From Eopsaltria australis (lineage: Eukaryota; Chordata; Aves; Passeriformes; Petroicidae), in NCBI GenBank assembly GCA_034509425.1, contig JAVTVJ010000068.1:62001-126000 (forward strand): a stretch of 64,000 bases of DNA, given 5' to 3'. The notes under the pieces were generated by a model that worked only from the letters and a program-made list of their open reading frames with translations, was not told the DNA's origin and ran no database searches. Every line of letters begins with the position of its first letter. Position 1 is the first letter of the stretch. The position numbers and the translations under genes are program-made. This document shows positions 1 through 13,910 of this stretch, in pieces.

Positions 1-1329
1 TTTATAGCTGCTTATTGCTGAGGAAGATTTGGATATATAAGAAAAATACTGTGTAAAGCACTAACATGCTGTGTTAGTTACCACAGGAAGAGGTACTACC
101 TAAGGGTTAAATTAAGTTTAGTACACAAAAACAGATTTGTTTAGATTTTTAAGTTTGTTCTTAAGCAGTATCCTTCCACAGAAGGATCCATGGCATAGTT
201 GTAGTTTTCAGGGTAAAGGCATTATTTCCAAGGTGCCATCATTACTCCAGCCTGACAGAAGGAAATACAGATACCAGTAGGTACATTTCACCTGTTGGGT
301 ATGGGGAAAGTGTCTTAGTACTTTTTTTGCATGTGTTTACATGAACTGAAAAGTTAATTTACCAGTCCAGCCACTGTTTTGTATCATGTATATACTGTGG
401 TAGTGGAATTAAGTAAAAAAGCGTAAGGTTCAGGTGTCTTGTGTTTGGGGAACTTGACCAGCACTGTTTGTGTCAAGATCCACAGGCCATGTAATCAAAT
501 AAATGTATCAAGAGGAAAAAAAAAACCACACAAAGAATGCTAATATTCAGACAGCTTAAAATACCCATTTCAAATACTGTGATAAAATGCTGAAGGAAAA
601 TAGCTGATACACGTTTCCTGTTTTGGTGGTTATTTCATTGTTTGCACAGCTAGATGTGATGATTAATTTACAGCAAGACATTTTCACTGTAGAAAATTTG
701 CTACTATGCAACCCATGTTTCCTGGAGAGAGTTTGAGGGCCGCAGAAATAAATATTTCTTAAAATAATATTTTCTCTGAAATCAAATGCAGCCCTAGAAA
801 AGCTGTTTGATCAATTCTGACCAAGATAAGTAGATGTAAATGTGAAATGGGCAGAAATTATGAATTTGTAGATGGCACTGGACCTTCATCACGTTTTGCC
901 AGGGTCTATCTTAACTGTTCTTCTTGAATCCTTCTATACTAATGCCTTGAGTAGATAGCTCTTCCTTCCTGTCAGAAATGAGCTGGCAGTGTTTTGCATA
1001 GCTGACGTGTTTTTTTCAATATAGAAAATACCTTGAAATATTTCTGAAGGCTGGGAAAAGGCTTTAACAATTCATGATTTTCATCTGGAATATTTTAAAC
1101 AGCCACAATCTTGGGCTGAAATTTGAATTGTGCCCTTGATGGGGAAAAGCAAGTCAATTTTCTTGCCCTGTAAAATGTATGTAAATACGTGCAGTCCATG
1201 CTGAATTTGGTGGGATTGCAGGATAACTTGGTCTGGAGGTATGAAAGGGTCCTTGGTCCAAAGTCAGACAGGGATGTTTAGGTCTGTGCTTGCACAGTGC
1301 TGGAGCCCCCCAGAGCAGAGCTGGCACAG

Positions 1330-1490
1330 CCACCCCGGGCAGCCCACACCTCTGCCTCCCTGGCTCCTTGTCCTTGTGTACCACCTGAACCCTGCTAAAT
1401 TTCATTAAGTTCTTGTTGGCCTGTTCTCCAGCCTGTTTTGACCTATGCCAACAGCAGCCCTGGCTCCCAGATTGGATTTCCTTCCCCCAC
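1330..1490 (-). mobile_element. Possible CR1 LINE internal fragment, antisense
   Basis: TTTCATTAAGTTCTTGTTGG, then CCTGTTCTCCAGCCTGT and a later CAGCAGCCCTGGCTC, resemble an antisense stretch of internal avian CR1 as I remember it (GTTCTTGTTGGCCCATT-CTCCAGCCTGTC-AGGTCC). GC content is well above the flanks, as expected for CR1 in AT-rich intron. The edges are uncertain, and the open frames at 1154-1599 on the minus strand are best read as repeat-derived. Confidence 0.42.
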
Positions 1491-2164
1491 CCCAAAGTGG
1501 TTGCTTAGAAGTTTGGTAAGGTTGTCCTGCATCATTTTCTGTATCACCTGCTTTTGACCCACATGTAACTGGTTTTTGGCTTCTGGGAAACAGTCCCATC
1601 CTTTTGCCCTAATTCCATGATATGAGGCTGAGGAGACTTCTCTGATAGCAGTGGTAATGATGCAGACTTAGCCCTTGATCCATGCAGCAGCTGCGTATCT
1701 GATTAATCTATGTAAATACTCTTCAGCAAACAGGCTCTCTGACTTCTGAAAGTGCAGTTTCACCGTGGCCACAATGATGAGCTTCAGCACTGCAGTACTT
1801 CAGCTTCTGTAACTGGATGCTGGAGAGAGGGGAGGGGAGTGGAATGGAAGAGCTGGCCTTTTGTCAAAGCTGATGGCCTGAGGAGGGTGAAGTATTTATT
1901 GGCAGTACCCAGCATTTTTGAAAACTCAAAGTGCCTTGCACTTCATGAATTCAGGGACCACATCAAGCTCTAGTAAGTTTCTCATTAACTGGGAAATGCT
2001 AGAAGTTTTTATAGCTTGTTTGTGTTTTTACTTACTGTTATTAGGCATTTAACTTAAGTTGGTAATGGCTCCAAATCTACTAATAATGCATGGCTCACTG
2101 TTTCATTTTTTTTCTTAAGAAAAAACCTACAATTAAGAAAACATTAAAAATACTTTCTTCAATC

Positions 2165-2207
2165 AAATACAATTAAATAAAATTAAACAAAAGAAAATAC
2201 AATTAAA
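2165..2207. repeat. A-rich stretch with 13-bp direct repeat at 30-bp spacing
   Basis: AAATACAATTAAA occurs at 2165-2177 and 2195-2207 inside an A/T stretch (2117-2215). It may be a decayed tandem duplication. Confidence 0.75.
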
Positions 2208-5200
2208 GAAGCATTGCTCTTAGAAAATACATCTGAAATTTTGCCTTTCAATGCCAGTTTGGCATTCCTCTCTCAACTAGAACTTCTTACCGTCAAGGAT
2301 ACTGTCTTGTCACTTCTAATTCCCTGGTAGGGAAGCAGGATTGTGGGATGAATGTAGACTCATTTTGCAAGGGGGAGAAACTTTAGGAAGATTGTTGTTG
2401 CTTTTTTCAATTGTTCCTGTTTTAAAAAGTATGCTGGATATAGACCTGGATATACTGACAATTTCCATTTAATGAGGTGGCCAAAACTTTGTTACGGACT
2501 TGAGCAGCAGAATAAAACTCTGAAGCATATAAGGGGAGGATTGTAATGTGTGAAGGTATCTTACTTCATTTTTGTGCATGTTAATCATGCTCTGAAACAG
2601 CAACTTGAATCACCTTGATGTTAATCACTTCATGTGGCTGTGCTGTATTGCATAACACTGCTTATTATTGTACTGCTTATTGGTTTTATTTGTGCTGCCC
2701 CTGCAGAGATTGGGAACTTCACTAGCAGCGTGGCTGTGGAGTGCCAGGTACCTAAGAACAAGTAGGACATACAGTCCATGCCATGAATAATTTATAAGCT
2801 AATTAGAAGCAAACCTTACCAAATAATTTCTTAAAGAATAGCAGGAAAAAGAGAACAAAAGCTTGATTGTGTCATGCAGGTGCAGGAGCTGAACTGTTCA
2901 ACACTGTTCAGCTTGGGAGTTCTTGGAAACTGTAGCAAGTCCTAAGTAGACCAAGAAAAAAAAATGACACTGAGTGGGATGAGTCTACGTACACCACTAT
3001 TCTTCATAAGAGCAGTATTTCCACAAATTGCTTTCTTTTTTCCTTCCCTTTTGTGACATTAATCCAATTGTGCGTGAACTTCAGAGGCTGCTACTAATTC
3101 TGCATCTTTTTATGCAACTCTTCAATGCTTTTCTGTTTTAAGTGAAAATGTTTGAGCTTTCTATCCAGTTATTGTCAGTAATGAACAGTGACCTGAGTTC
3201 TTCCACATTACCTTATGATGTGATATGTTTCTCTTTTAACAAGTGTTTCATTAGCACAAAACCTCTGTGTGATCTAGTTCTTAAAAAATAGCTAACAGTG
3301 ACTCTCCTTAGACAAAAAAACAGAACATTAGAGGTCACTGATTTATCCACCATAGAGATTTAAGGAAAAAATAAATATCCAAACTGCTGAAAATAATAGG
3401 TTGTCTGAAGAAATATCATCTATCTCTTGTGCTAGTGATAAGGAAAGGACTTTTTCCATGTTTCTGTTAAAGAGCCCATCTGATTTTTTGTATTAAATGT
3501 TTGAAGAAGACAGCCTTGGAGAAACGCAGTGGTTTTGAGTGACAGGCTGTAGGCTTCATTTTTTTTCTGAAATGCGGATCTTGGTAACAGTTGCTAAGTT
3601 GTAAGGTAGAGGCTGTATGGCTTGTACTTTTAGACTGCTCCTTTGTTTGGAACTGGATGACTTGGACGGTTCAGGATTTCCATCTCATGTGTATGTATAC
3701 AGACATAAATGGCAAGTGACATAAGTTGAAAAAGGATATTTTCAGTTATTAATTTAAATTGAGCTTAATTTCATAATACTGCTCCTCAGTACTATATTTT
3801 CTATTCTTTTTCACTAACCCCTGTGGTTAGTGGGAATGTGTGGTTGGTTCACCCACTAGTAACTGAGAGTTGGAGGATGAAGGAGTTCAACAGTATCTTA
3901 ATTGATGCTTTCAAGGGAGATATTTTCGGGAAAAACTTCAAATGCCTACGGAGCATACTCAACTCATATTGGGAGAAGAAATAAAAAATAATAATAAAAA
4001 AAGAATATTCAAAACCCTCAGTTTAATAAGGAAATCACTTTTTCTTGCATATCTATTTTGTTTTTTATACTGTTGGTGGAAGACAGCTGGAGTTGAGTGA
4101 ATGAATCTAAAACTGAGCTAAAACTGATCTACTCTGGCTGGTTCAAGGTAGGTAGGATGAATGCTGTGATGTTAGATTTGGGTAGCTACATGGGCAAGAT
4201 TTTTGAATCACACATTTTTTCTATTTCCCTGAAATAGACAATTTTATTTGGCTGAAATTAGACAGATTTTGGTGACAGAAAGTGCAAGGACAGTGCTCTT
4301 GTGGGAAGGGCCATTCATTGTTATTGCCTTCTTAGTTTTTGCTTAGTCAAGGAAAGGGTCTTAGCATATTTCTGTGCTGCACCAAATAGCTTGTTTTTCT
4401 TGCAGCTGTACTGGTCAGGTGGCCAAGTAAGAAGCAGGCTCTAGATACTGGCTAATATAATATAATATATTGACTGAATTATATTAACATATGAAGTATG
4501 CAAGTAAGGTCTTCCCTCAAGTTTCTCTGCCTTATCACTCTTGTGTCTTCTGCTAAAATGAATTCAATAAATTCAAAAAAAATGCAATAGTTAATGCACT
4601 GTAGCCCAGCTCTCAGAAACTAATAGTAAAACATTCTTGTATCTCCAGTTTTTCAGGAAGTTCATAATTTCAGCAGAACATTAGTGTTAGCAAAGACAAG
4701 TATGCCTGACAAATGAGTAAAACATGGCTTGTTATCATGGACTAGTTTCAAATGTCATACAATAATTTTCAAAGGATGGGGGTATTTGTGCTGCAGACAT
4801 CAAAGCATAAGGGCTGCTGTTCTTATTAGTTATTCCTTACATGAAATAGTCTCTTTTTTCTTGTGTACTTCTGCATTAAATAAAATATGCAGTAATAGAG
4901 TAAGTGTAGAAAATACCTTACCTGCTAATTTCCTGTTCTCTTTAGTTACCTTTTAATTAGAATTCTTGTTACAGAATTAATAGGATAATTGATTCCTTTT
5001 AAAATGAGTAACAGAATGAAGCACTGTGCAATGTCTGTCCCTGGTTAATAAATGATGCCCAGAACGGCATATGATGAATATTAGTTGGATAGTTTAATAC
5101 AGTCCTAAGGAGGCTTACAAGCTACTGTGAGGAATAGAAAATATAAGAATAGAAGCTTATCTGTAACTTAACACATTAGGGAATAATACTTAGCATTTTT

Positions 5201-8200
5201 GTCAGGCTTTCCATTTGAGGAGTTTGAAGTGCTTTGCAATACAAATGATGAATTAATTCTCAGAATAGGCCTTAAGATTTTTATTTTCTCTCTTACTTTT
5301 TTCTACGCCAATACTAGAGGTTTTTTTTTTTATTTTAATTTTTTGTCTTTGTGGGCAAGAAATTATTTGTAAGATACTGAAATGCTGAGAAGTCATCAGA
5401 TTTTGCTCGCATACCCCTTTACTGCAGATCATTAAATACAGAACCATATAAAGTATTCCATTATATCATATGCATGTTTAATATTAATGGAAAATCCTGT
5501 AAATCACTTTGGCTACCTTAGTTCTATTGTCATGGTAAGAGGTACAGTATTTCCCCCACTTTGTGTTTGGCAGTGCCCTACACTGTGGGCAGCACTGCTG
5601 GATGAACCTGTGAGTTGTTAGGAGTCCTTCTTTCCTGTCACAATGCACAAGGAAGCTGTGAGCACCTAAATGTTCCCAAAACCCTTGTCTGCTGCTTAGT
5701 GGAAAACAGCGACTGGGAGTCCTTGTTACTGGCCCATTAACTAGTACTAAAGTCTCCTTTGTGGCTTTTCTTGGCTGCGGGGAAGTCCCATCAGGAGGCA
5801 CTCACGGGAACTCCTCCAGCCTGCCAGGGCTTCAGAGCATGGTTGTCATCCACCTGCTAAATTAGAAATGGTGACGCTTTGGCAGTGACTGTTAAACAAA
5901 CATTGACACTGTGTGGTTTGCTTTTAACTCAGGATGATGCCATTAGGAAATGAGGTTATAAACACCAAAAATCTGTCAAGCTTCTGATTTGCAATAATCT
6001 TCCTGCTGACAGATAAGAAGTGATTATTTATATGAAAGTTCATAGTGACAGGATTTATTTTACATGTCTTGAAGGAGAAAAACAGATTTCTGTTGCCAGT
6101 AGAGAAAGGGAGTTTGTTATTTGTATCTTCTGTCAGATTCAAGAGAAAAAAAATAAACAGTATCAACTGAGATGAACGTTTATACATTTGAGATTATTTA
6201 TTCAATTTCGTTTCTGGAGTAAGAAATAGTAACAGAAATTAAAGAGCTTAAAATAAAATTCAGACAACTAAATTGCTAATTTTTAGTTTGAAAATAAACT
6301 CGAGACAAAATTCTACCTACAGAAAACAATGATCTGGATATAAACCAGCTTTAACTAGTTTTCTAGTGAATCTTGGTGTTTGGTTAAAAAGTTAACTTTT
6401 AGTTTTGGTTTTATGAAAAGTTGCTTAAAGTGAATTCTGTCGGGAGTCCAGCATAACAGCCAACAGAGTAAGTGAAAGAGCCAAGAGCAGACGTGTATCA
6501 CTGTTGGTCAGATCTGCATGTCTGCTTAGATAAGGTTATGAACTAATCAGTGAAGAAGTAATTACGGTAGAACAGCTTACATCTTTACCTAGAATTTCCA
6601 CTATAGAGCAAGTCTGAACACACTGTGAATACTGATAAAAATTACTTTAAAAAAAATACAGTCAAGGTAGTTATTAGTGATTGAAACATTTCTAGATGGC
6701 AAAGACATTGGAATGTGTCAGGATTGCACGCAGAACTGCAAGAAAAGATGGAAATAAAAGGTTTAAAGCACTACCAAAGCAACAATAGTGAATATTGACA
6801 AAGGTAACAAAGATCATGCTCAGAAACAAGGGAAATTGTCAAATTAATTTGCAATGTAGTTGTGCTTACTGATCCTAGAAAAAGTGTTATGTATTGAAAT
6901 AAAGAGAAAATTCAATCATTACTTCATGTTTTCAAGATGCATATTATTCAAGAGAAGCTCAATAAACTCAGTTAGTAGCTTTTATTTCTTTAAAGTGCTA
7001 TGTTACACTAAATACCATTGTGAAGATGATGAAACAGAAATGTAATACTTTCGATAACTGAAGAAACAAAGGCTGTGTATTTCTAAAAATTACTCACTGT
7101 GGTGATCAGTAGATTCAGTAAAAGCATATTAAACAAAGCTTTCATATATACAGCAGGACTTTGTGAAAGTGATAGTGGATCAGCTGAAGGTGGATCATAG
7201 AGTTTTTCACAAAGAAATCCTAATTGGTGGCAATAATTTCAAAGGTAGTATTGCATTTGCTAATAATAAATTCTTGTAATAATTTTTTCAGTTGTGCTGC
7301 AATTTGGTTGGTACTCAGGGTCTGTGAAAACAGCTAAGAACAGGTCTTTCAATGGGCTTTGGGCAAGGTGACTTAGAGAGTCCCAACCTCAACCCTTCTG
7401 TGATTGTTACTCACTGGGTCTTAGTTAGCTTGTTGGTTAACAGTAATGGGAAGAGAAAGTAAGAATACAGGGCTTTCTAGAACGTGAGTTTTTGCTAATG
7501 TTTGATGCAATATTTCATCAGAGCAAAGAAACCAGCTGGGGGTTGTGTTGTGGTCACAAACTTCCTGCACTGATGAGACACTGTGGGGGGTTCACCAGGG
7601 CCAGGAGCGTCCACACAGCTGCTGGCCCAGGTGGGCTGCAGGAGGGAACAGGAAGAATGAAAGCCAGAGAACTGGTGGGTCAAGATAAAGGCCATTTCTT
7701 ATGTGAAAGAAGGAGGGGACAGGAATGCAAAGGCAGTCACTCATATCCTCTCACAATCACACTGATGCCCAGTCGCTGAGCAGCAGCCACCTTGGAAAAC
7801 TGCTCTTTCTTCCTCTGCCCCAGTTTTTGTTGCTGAATATAATGTTAACATGGTAGGAAATAACCCTTTGACCAACTGGAGTCAGCTCTCCCAGCTGTCC
7901 CCCTCTCAACCTTATAGCCATCTCCTCCATTCTGCCTCTCAGGGGGAGTGAAAGAAGGGCAGGAGCTGGAGAAGGAGAAAGCCTTGCTGTTTTACAAGTG
8001 CTGTTCAGCAACAGCCAAAACATTGCTGTGTTATCAGCATTATTTCAGGCACCAGTTCAATGTGCCATATGGGCTGCGGTGATGGATGCGAACTCCATCC
8101 CAACCAGACCCAGAACAGTCCTCAGCCATGCAAGCTGATTTGTACAGGAGGAAGGTTGAAGTGGAATGGCTGTTGAGATTTCTTACTAAGTCTAGGGACT

Positions 8201-9439
8201 TCCTTCATCTCCCTTGCTGATACTGTGGAAAAAGGATGTTTTAGTTACGGCAGCAAGGAGAGAAGATGCAGGGAGACTAGACTGAGTAAACATGTGGTTC
8301 TGGTAAGGAGTTTAAAAGGTGAGAATAATTTAAATGTGTAGAAAGATCAGTGTAAACTGAGAAAGAAATGATTATTTTAGCTAGGGGCGCAAGTTAATAG
8401 AGACTAGAATAAACTGTTACATTTTCTTCAGAGGTTTGTTGAGGGGAGATTTGATTTGGGAGGTAGTTACTTGGGGTTTTTTGTCTCCTCATTTTCTGAA
8501 CTTTCAGTGCCTTAGTCTTCTGCCTTCCTCCTCTGTCTTGGCAGGATTTAAATGGCTCTGTTGAAGGTTAGGATGGTACTATTTCATGCAATTAATCCTT
8601 TTTTTCCTTTAATATCCTAATTCTAAAAGGTGCTGTAGTTCTTTTCCTGATGTCCTCTTTAGCATCTCCCCTACTTGTATGTAACTGCTAAAAATAAACC
8701 TTATTAAGTTATTATTTTCTCGCCACCTGGTACTGCAGTAGTTTCCATCTAAATACCACGATTACTGTGCCGATTCAGCATCGCTGTTGTTTTCTGTCAA
8801 CGTACTCCTGTTTGAATAGAACTGTATTTTGCAAATTTCACTTTCCAGGTGTTGTGTTAGAGTGCTTTGAAAGATGGCAGTAACTAAAATACCAACAAGT
8901 GGGAGAGCATTATCATCATCTTTTAGTTGGCCAACATTATGGCTGTAGGAAAGGTTTTTGTTTCTGCTTTCACAGAATGAATTGCTGGGGTTTATATTTT
9001 ACTTTTTTTTTTAAACTTATTTCAGTGTGTTGAGAAGGGTTATAAAATTATGTTTAAATATGCTTCCTTTAGAGTTATAGAAATCCATAGGTCCTTTTGT
9101 GCATAATGCCAGATGTTCACCTTTTTCTTCTAAGTGGCTTTGCTGATAGCCATTACAATAGAACACTTAATTATTCTCCAAGAAAGATGGGGTAGTGTTT
9201 TGACATTTGATGCCTTCATAAGTAAAATTCCATGCCCTGTTTTTTTCTGAAGATGGAAAAAGCAGCAAGCTTACTAGCCCATACAATGCTAGCTGGTCAA
9301 ACCTTCAAGTGTTGATCTGACTGTGAGGGACCTGAGGTGGGACTCCATCTCAAACAGGCTTTGCTAACATAGGCACAGGGCTTCACAAGGAGCTGTCAGG
9401 CTCTTCTACAGTTTGAGGTTCAATGAACCTTGTCCAGTT

Positions 9440-9918
9440 CTTGCTCCCCAGTTCAAGAAAGAGAGGAAGTTACTGGAGAGTGTCTAGCAAAGGGCTGTGA
9501 AGATGATGAGGGGACTGGAGCACCTCTCTGTTATGAAGAAAGGCTAAAGGCCTGTTGAACCTGAAGAAGAGACGAGTGAAATGGGATTTTAACAATGCAT
9601 ACAAATATCTTAAGGTCAGGATGGGGTGAGACTTTTCAGTGGTGCCCAGCAACAAGATTAGTGGTACTGGGCACAAACTGAAACAAAGGAAGTTCCATCT
9701 AAACGTGGGGAAAAAACATCTCTACAGTGAGAGTTTCAGAGCACTGGAACAAGCTGCTGGTTGTGGATTCTCCTTCTCTAGAGATATTCAAAAGCTGCCT
9801 GAACAAAATCCTGTGCAATCTGCTGTGGGTGAACCTGCTTTAGCACAGTGGCTGGAAGTGGTTGATCTCCAGATCATCTCTCTGTTCCAATCCCAACCAT
9901 TCTGTAATTTTTTTTTAA
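9440..9918 (+). mobile_element. CR1 LINE 3' part, sense, 5'-truncated
   Basis: It follows the CR1 3' region over about 480 bases: CAGTTCAAGAAAGAGAGGAA, AGTGTCTAGCAAAGGGCTGTG, GACTGGAGCACCTCTC, ATGAAGAAAGGCT, CCTGAAGAAGAGACG, CTGAAACAAAGGAAGTTCC, CTACAGTGAGAGTTTCAGAG, GAGATATTCAAAAGCTGCC and CCAATCCCAACCATTCTGTA, which is the normal 3' terminus. The 5' edge is approximate. A 118-residue open frame at 9639-9995 lies across it and reads repeat sequence, so I do not call it a gene. The copy is old and cannot be active. Confidence 0.92.
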
Positions 9919-11044
9919 CATATGGTAAAACTATGAGGACTGAGAGATGCTTCTATGCAAATATAACTCTGCCTGTTAACATCCTGGAAGACTGATACAG
10001 AATTATTTAAAATAATTTTATTAGTTATACTGTAGAGGAGTTTGAGAGTATCAAGAATCACGTAGTCAAAAGCTGTTAGAGTCTTCCTCATTGGGAATTT
10101 CTGTTTTTAATCATCAGTAATGTTGTGTTGATATACCAGATGTTCTCAGTAACTGTCATCTTTAGAAATTCCATGTGATCAACAGCACCTGTACAAGTAG
10201 TCAGAGATGTGATTAAAAGACTCTTTGTGAATTACCAAAAAAAAAAAATCAGGAGATAATGATTTGGTGATATCCCATGCAAACAAAAAGGTGAAGACTG
10301 CAAAGAAAGATGGATTTCTCAAAAAAGCTGTTAAAATTCATTCTCAAAGTACCAGTGCTAGGACTTTTGCCTAAGCAAAGAATTATCTGGGTGAGCTGGG
10401 TCTATTAAAATCGCTCCTCAATATTTTAGAACCTTTTCATTCTTACATATAAAATGAAGCTATTAACAGATAGGAAGTTAATGTAGTGGGAAACTTAATA
10501 TAGTTTTGTAATTTCCACAGGGGGGAAAGAATGTAGAGTATTTCTGATGTATTGAATGCTAGAAATTGAAACATCTTGATAGGTTAGATGCCGAAATTCT
10601 CTCATGTAACAAGGCAGCGTTGACTAAGAGAGTTCTTTGGCTGATGTATCTGCGGGCTCTTTGCCCAGTAACACAGTAACACTAAGTGCTAATAACTCTT
10701 TTCTGGAGAGCCATTCACAGTTGTATCTAATTGGATTGACTCATTTCTTTTTCAACACTAGAGGGCTCACTGACTGACTTCGGAGATGCCTTTTGCTTCC
10801 AATGTATATCCATAAATCTCCAAATGTCTAAGCAAGGATGTCCTAAAGGTGAATTTTCTTAGGAGTAAAGTTCTTCACTAGCCTCAATGGTTTTGTCTAA
10901 ATGCAGGCTTTCTGGAAGAGTTCTAAAGAATGCTTTGATTAGCCAAAACAGATGAATTTGATCTGCTGCTCAGTAGTTTCTGGTAGAGTTTTTCCTACTG
11001 GAATATTTCCTTAAGTTTAGGCAAAGCAGTGCTTTTTGGTTTAA

Positions 11045-11082
11045 TGTTTGTTTGTTTGGGGGTTTTGTTGGGGTTTTTTGGT
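11045..11082. repeat. T/G-rich low-complexity tract
   Basis: TGTTTGTTTGTTTGGGGG followed by T-runs with G2-G4. It has the same type of composition as 59398-59457. Confidence 0.8.
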
Positions 11083-13733
11083 CTGCTTGACATGCTGGAT
11101 CCACACATTGTAATTTCCTAGGAAGCAATTAGGTAAATGTACCTGAGTAGTTAGCAGAGTGGGAGGAAATTTTGTAAAAAAACCCAACAACCCATCTGTT
11201 GTTCATTGGCACACAATAATAAATATTATTAGAAGGCAGCATCTACTGTCTGGGTTATCGTCCTCTCTTACTAGCCAGGGTTTAATGAGCAACAGGGTAA
11301 TCAGAGTGGTTTCTGCTACCAAATCACACATACATTTGTGATACGATATGGTTGAAGTGTCAATCCATGGGGAAAAACTAAAGGCAAGTGTTTACATATG
11401 GAACATCTTGTAGCGTCACACGCTTTGTGACTCTTGTGGCTGGACTGAACCAATCTGGAGCTGTTCCTGCCTTTCCCTCCTGGTAACTCTGATACTTGTG
11501 ACGATCTGACTTGGGGAATCAGACAAGACAAAAATGATCCTCAAAACAAGAATGTCGCTTGCAAAAGGTTCTGTTTCCTGATCTGACCTGGGTTTGGAAT
11601 AGGTGACCACTGCATTTTTTATGCAAGAGGAGCATAAGAGAGTATGGATGTGCTAGCAGAAAAAGGACAGAAAAAGGGAAGGACAATGTCGGTAGTGCCT
11701 TGAGCAATTTTAATATTGTTATAATGCTGCATCTTTAGGCTCTTTGATTCAGGCCACTTATTTACAAGTTTAGTGTACTAAAACATTTAAAAAAACCTCT
11801 TTTGTGTGGTGTGCCCTGATTAAGCAAATGAAAAGATTCTGATGTGATTGCATGAGAAAATAAGCTTTGACAAAGCATAGGATTTAGCCTCCCGAAATCT
11901 CTGAGAATTTGTACGTTAATATCTAAAGCTGAGTTTGCATGTCTGGGATATGATGGCAAGGCAGAAAAAGTGTTTCTTGTATAATAGACAAAACTACCAG
12001 AAAATTTCAATTGGTAAATTAGAAAATATGCTGTGGACAAATGATTGGTTTCATGTAGTCTTGGTCCTTGTAGCCAGGGAAAGCCCCACAGTCATAAAGT
12101 CAGCCAATTAGCTGCCTATTACCAGTTCTGCTTCGGGACAAAAAGTCCCATCCTGGGTGAGTTCCTAAGCCATTCTGCAAGGAAGTCAAGCAGTGGACAC
12201 AGCTCCTGCCATCCGGCATATCGCTGCCATCCATGGCCTGAGACCATTTCCACAGGGCCTCTGACTTGCTGCCTTTCAGCTGAGATCTGACACCAGGCTA
12301 ATCTTCTAGTTGAAAATGCTCACATATTAACTGCAGTTGCCAATTTTTGTATTTGTAAAGCTGAACCTGTAGTGTAGATTAATATCCACAAGTTTCCCTG
12401 CAGGATAGATGTGCATTTTTTCTCCCTTTAATAGTGAAGAAATGATTATTCTCACAAGTATAGCAGTATTCTAGAAAATCTGTTGTCATTTATTATAGTA
12501 TGGCTTAATGCAGATTTTTAATTGACATAATTTCTCTGTGGTTTTAGCAAAGGAAAGAGGAAGGCAGAAAGTGCAGGATTACTATTATCAGCATGTCCCA
12601 AGGCTGCTGCTTTTAAATTTAGGATTATAACTGTTATTTAACAGAATTATCCTTGACACACATGGCCTCAAGAAGAGGTCTGAAAGCAAGGGCAGAGCAG
12701 TGTTGTCATCTGACAGCCTGAAGCAGTATCTTTGAAAAGGTTTGAAATCGTCACTTTTTGTCTTGAAGATGACCTCTGGCATTCCCAGCACTACTCTGCC
12801 TTGTGGAAGAGGGGAGGAGGGACAACAAGGAGGCAAAATCTTTCTTTCTGTTACATAAAGTCATGCTGCTTGTGGTGGCTTTTAAAGAAGGCTCTTCCTG
12901 AGCAGGTGTTAAAAGTGGTGGTTGGTAAAGGGAGGTGTTGGACCTGCTGGAGTGGCAGTGGTTTGTCACGAGGTCTGCAGAGCTGTGTGCATCCTTCTCA
13001 CCGCGTGTTTGGGGAGGCGCAGGTTGGCTGCTGAACATGCTCCTGGACCATCCTGAAAAAGGACAGTTCAGACCTGCTATGTGTGGTAGTGGTGGTGGAG
13101 AGTGTGACCTATTCTTGAGTCAGCCCACTCCCCTGGCTTCTGGTGTGGATGCCTCCTGCTCTTAAAACAGCTCTGCAAAGCTGTTTCCTAAAGCAGTATT
13201 TATCTGTGATGCACCTCTCTTCTTGTGCAAAACATAATTATGTTTAGTTGTAAAAGTTTTCGTCTCTTTGTGCAAAAAACCACGTACAAGTAGCTACAGA
13301 TGCATTTATAATAATAAAAGATTGTATCATAAAAACCTCAAAACATTCTCTAGGTACTCTGCCTGCCCACTTTGCCGTCCTTCTACTGTTACTAGCTACG
13401 CCGAGTTTGAACCAGCTAGTTTTATGCAAGCAAGTCTCTGCCAGAATCCGAAAACTACTGTGAGTTTTATTTTCAACTTAAAGAATCCTTTTCTAGGGGA
13501 AAAACCTTCTTTAAAAATGTTACTTCCCTCAGTTTCCGAGGTACATGCTTAAGGGAAATAAATCTCAACTGAACTGCTTGCAGGTAACAGTAGAAGTGGA
13601 GAGGATAGTCATATAATTCTTGTAGCAACCCCTGGAAAACAGTCCCACTGCTATTCTTTACTGAATATTTCATAGATCTAATGCATACAGCAGGAATTTG
13701 CTTAAGAATTGAATTAAATGTTTTTAATATTGA

Positions 13734-13910
<177 letters not shown>

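Noticed and set aside
9639..9995. 118-codon open frame on the + strand
   Set aside because: It lies mostly within the sense CR1 3' region and reads repeat sequence; it is not a gene.
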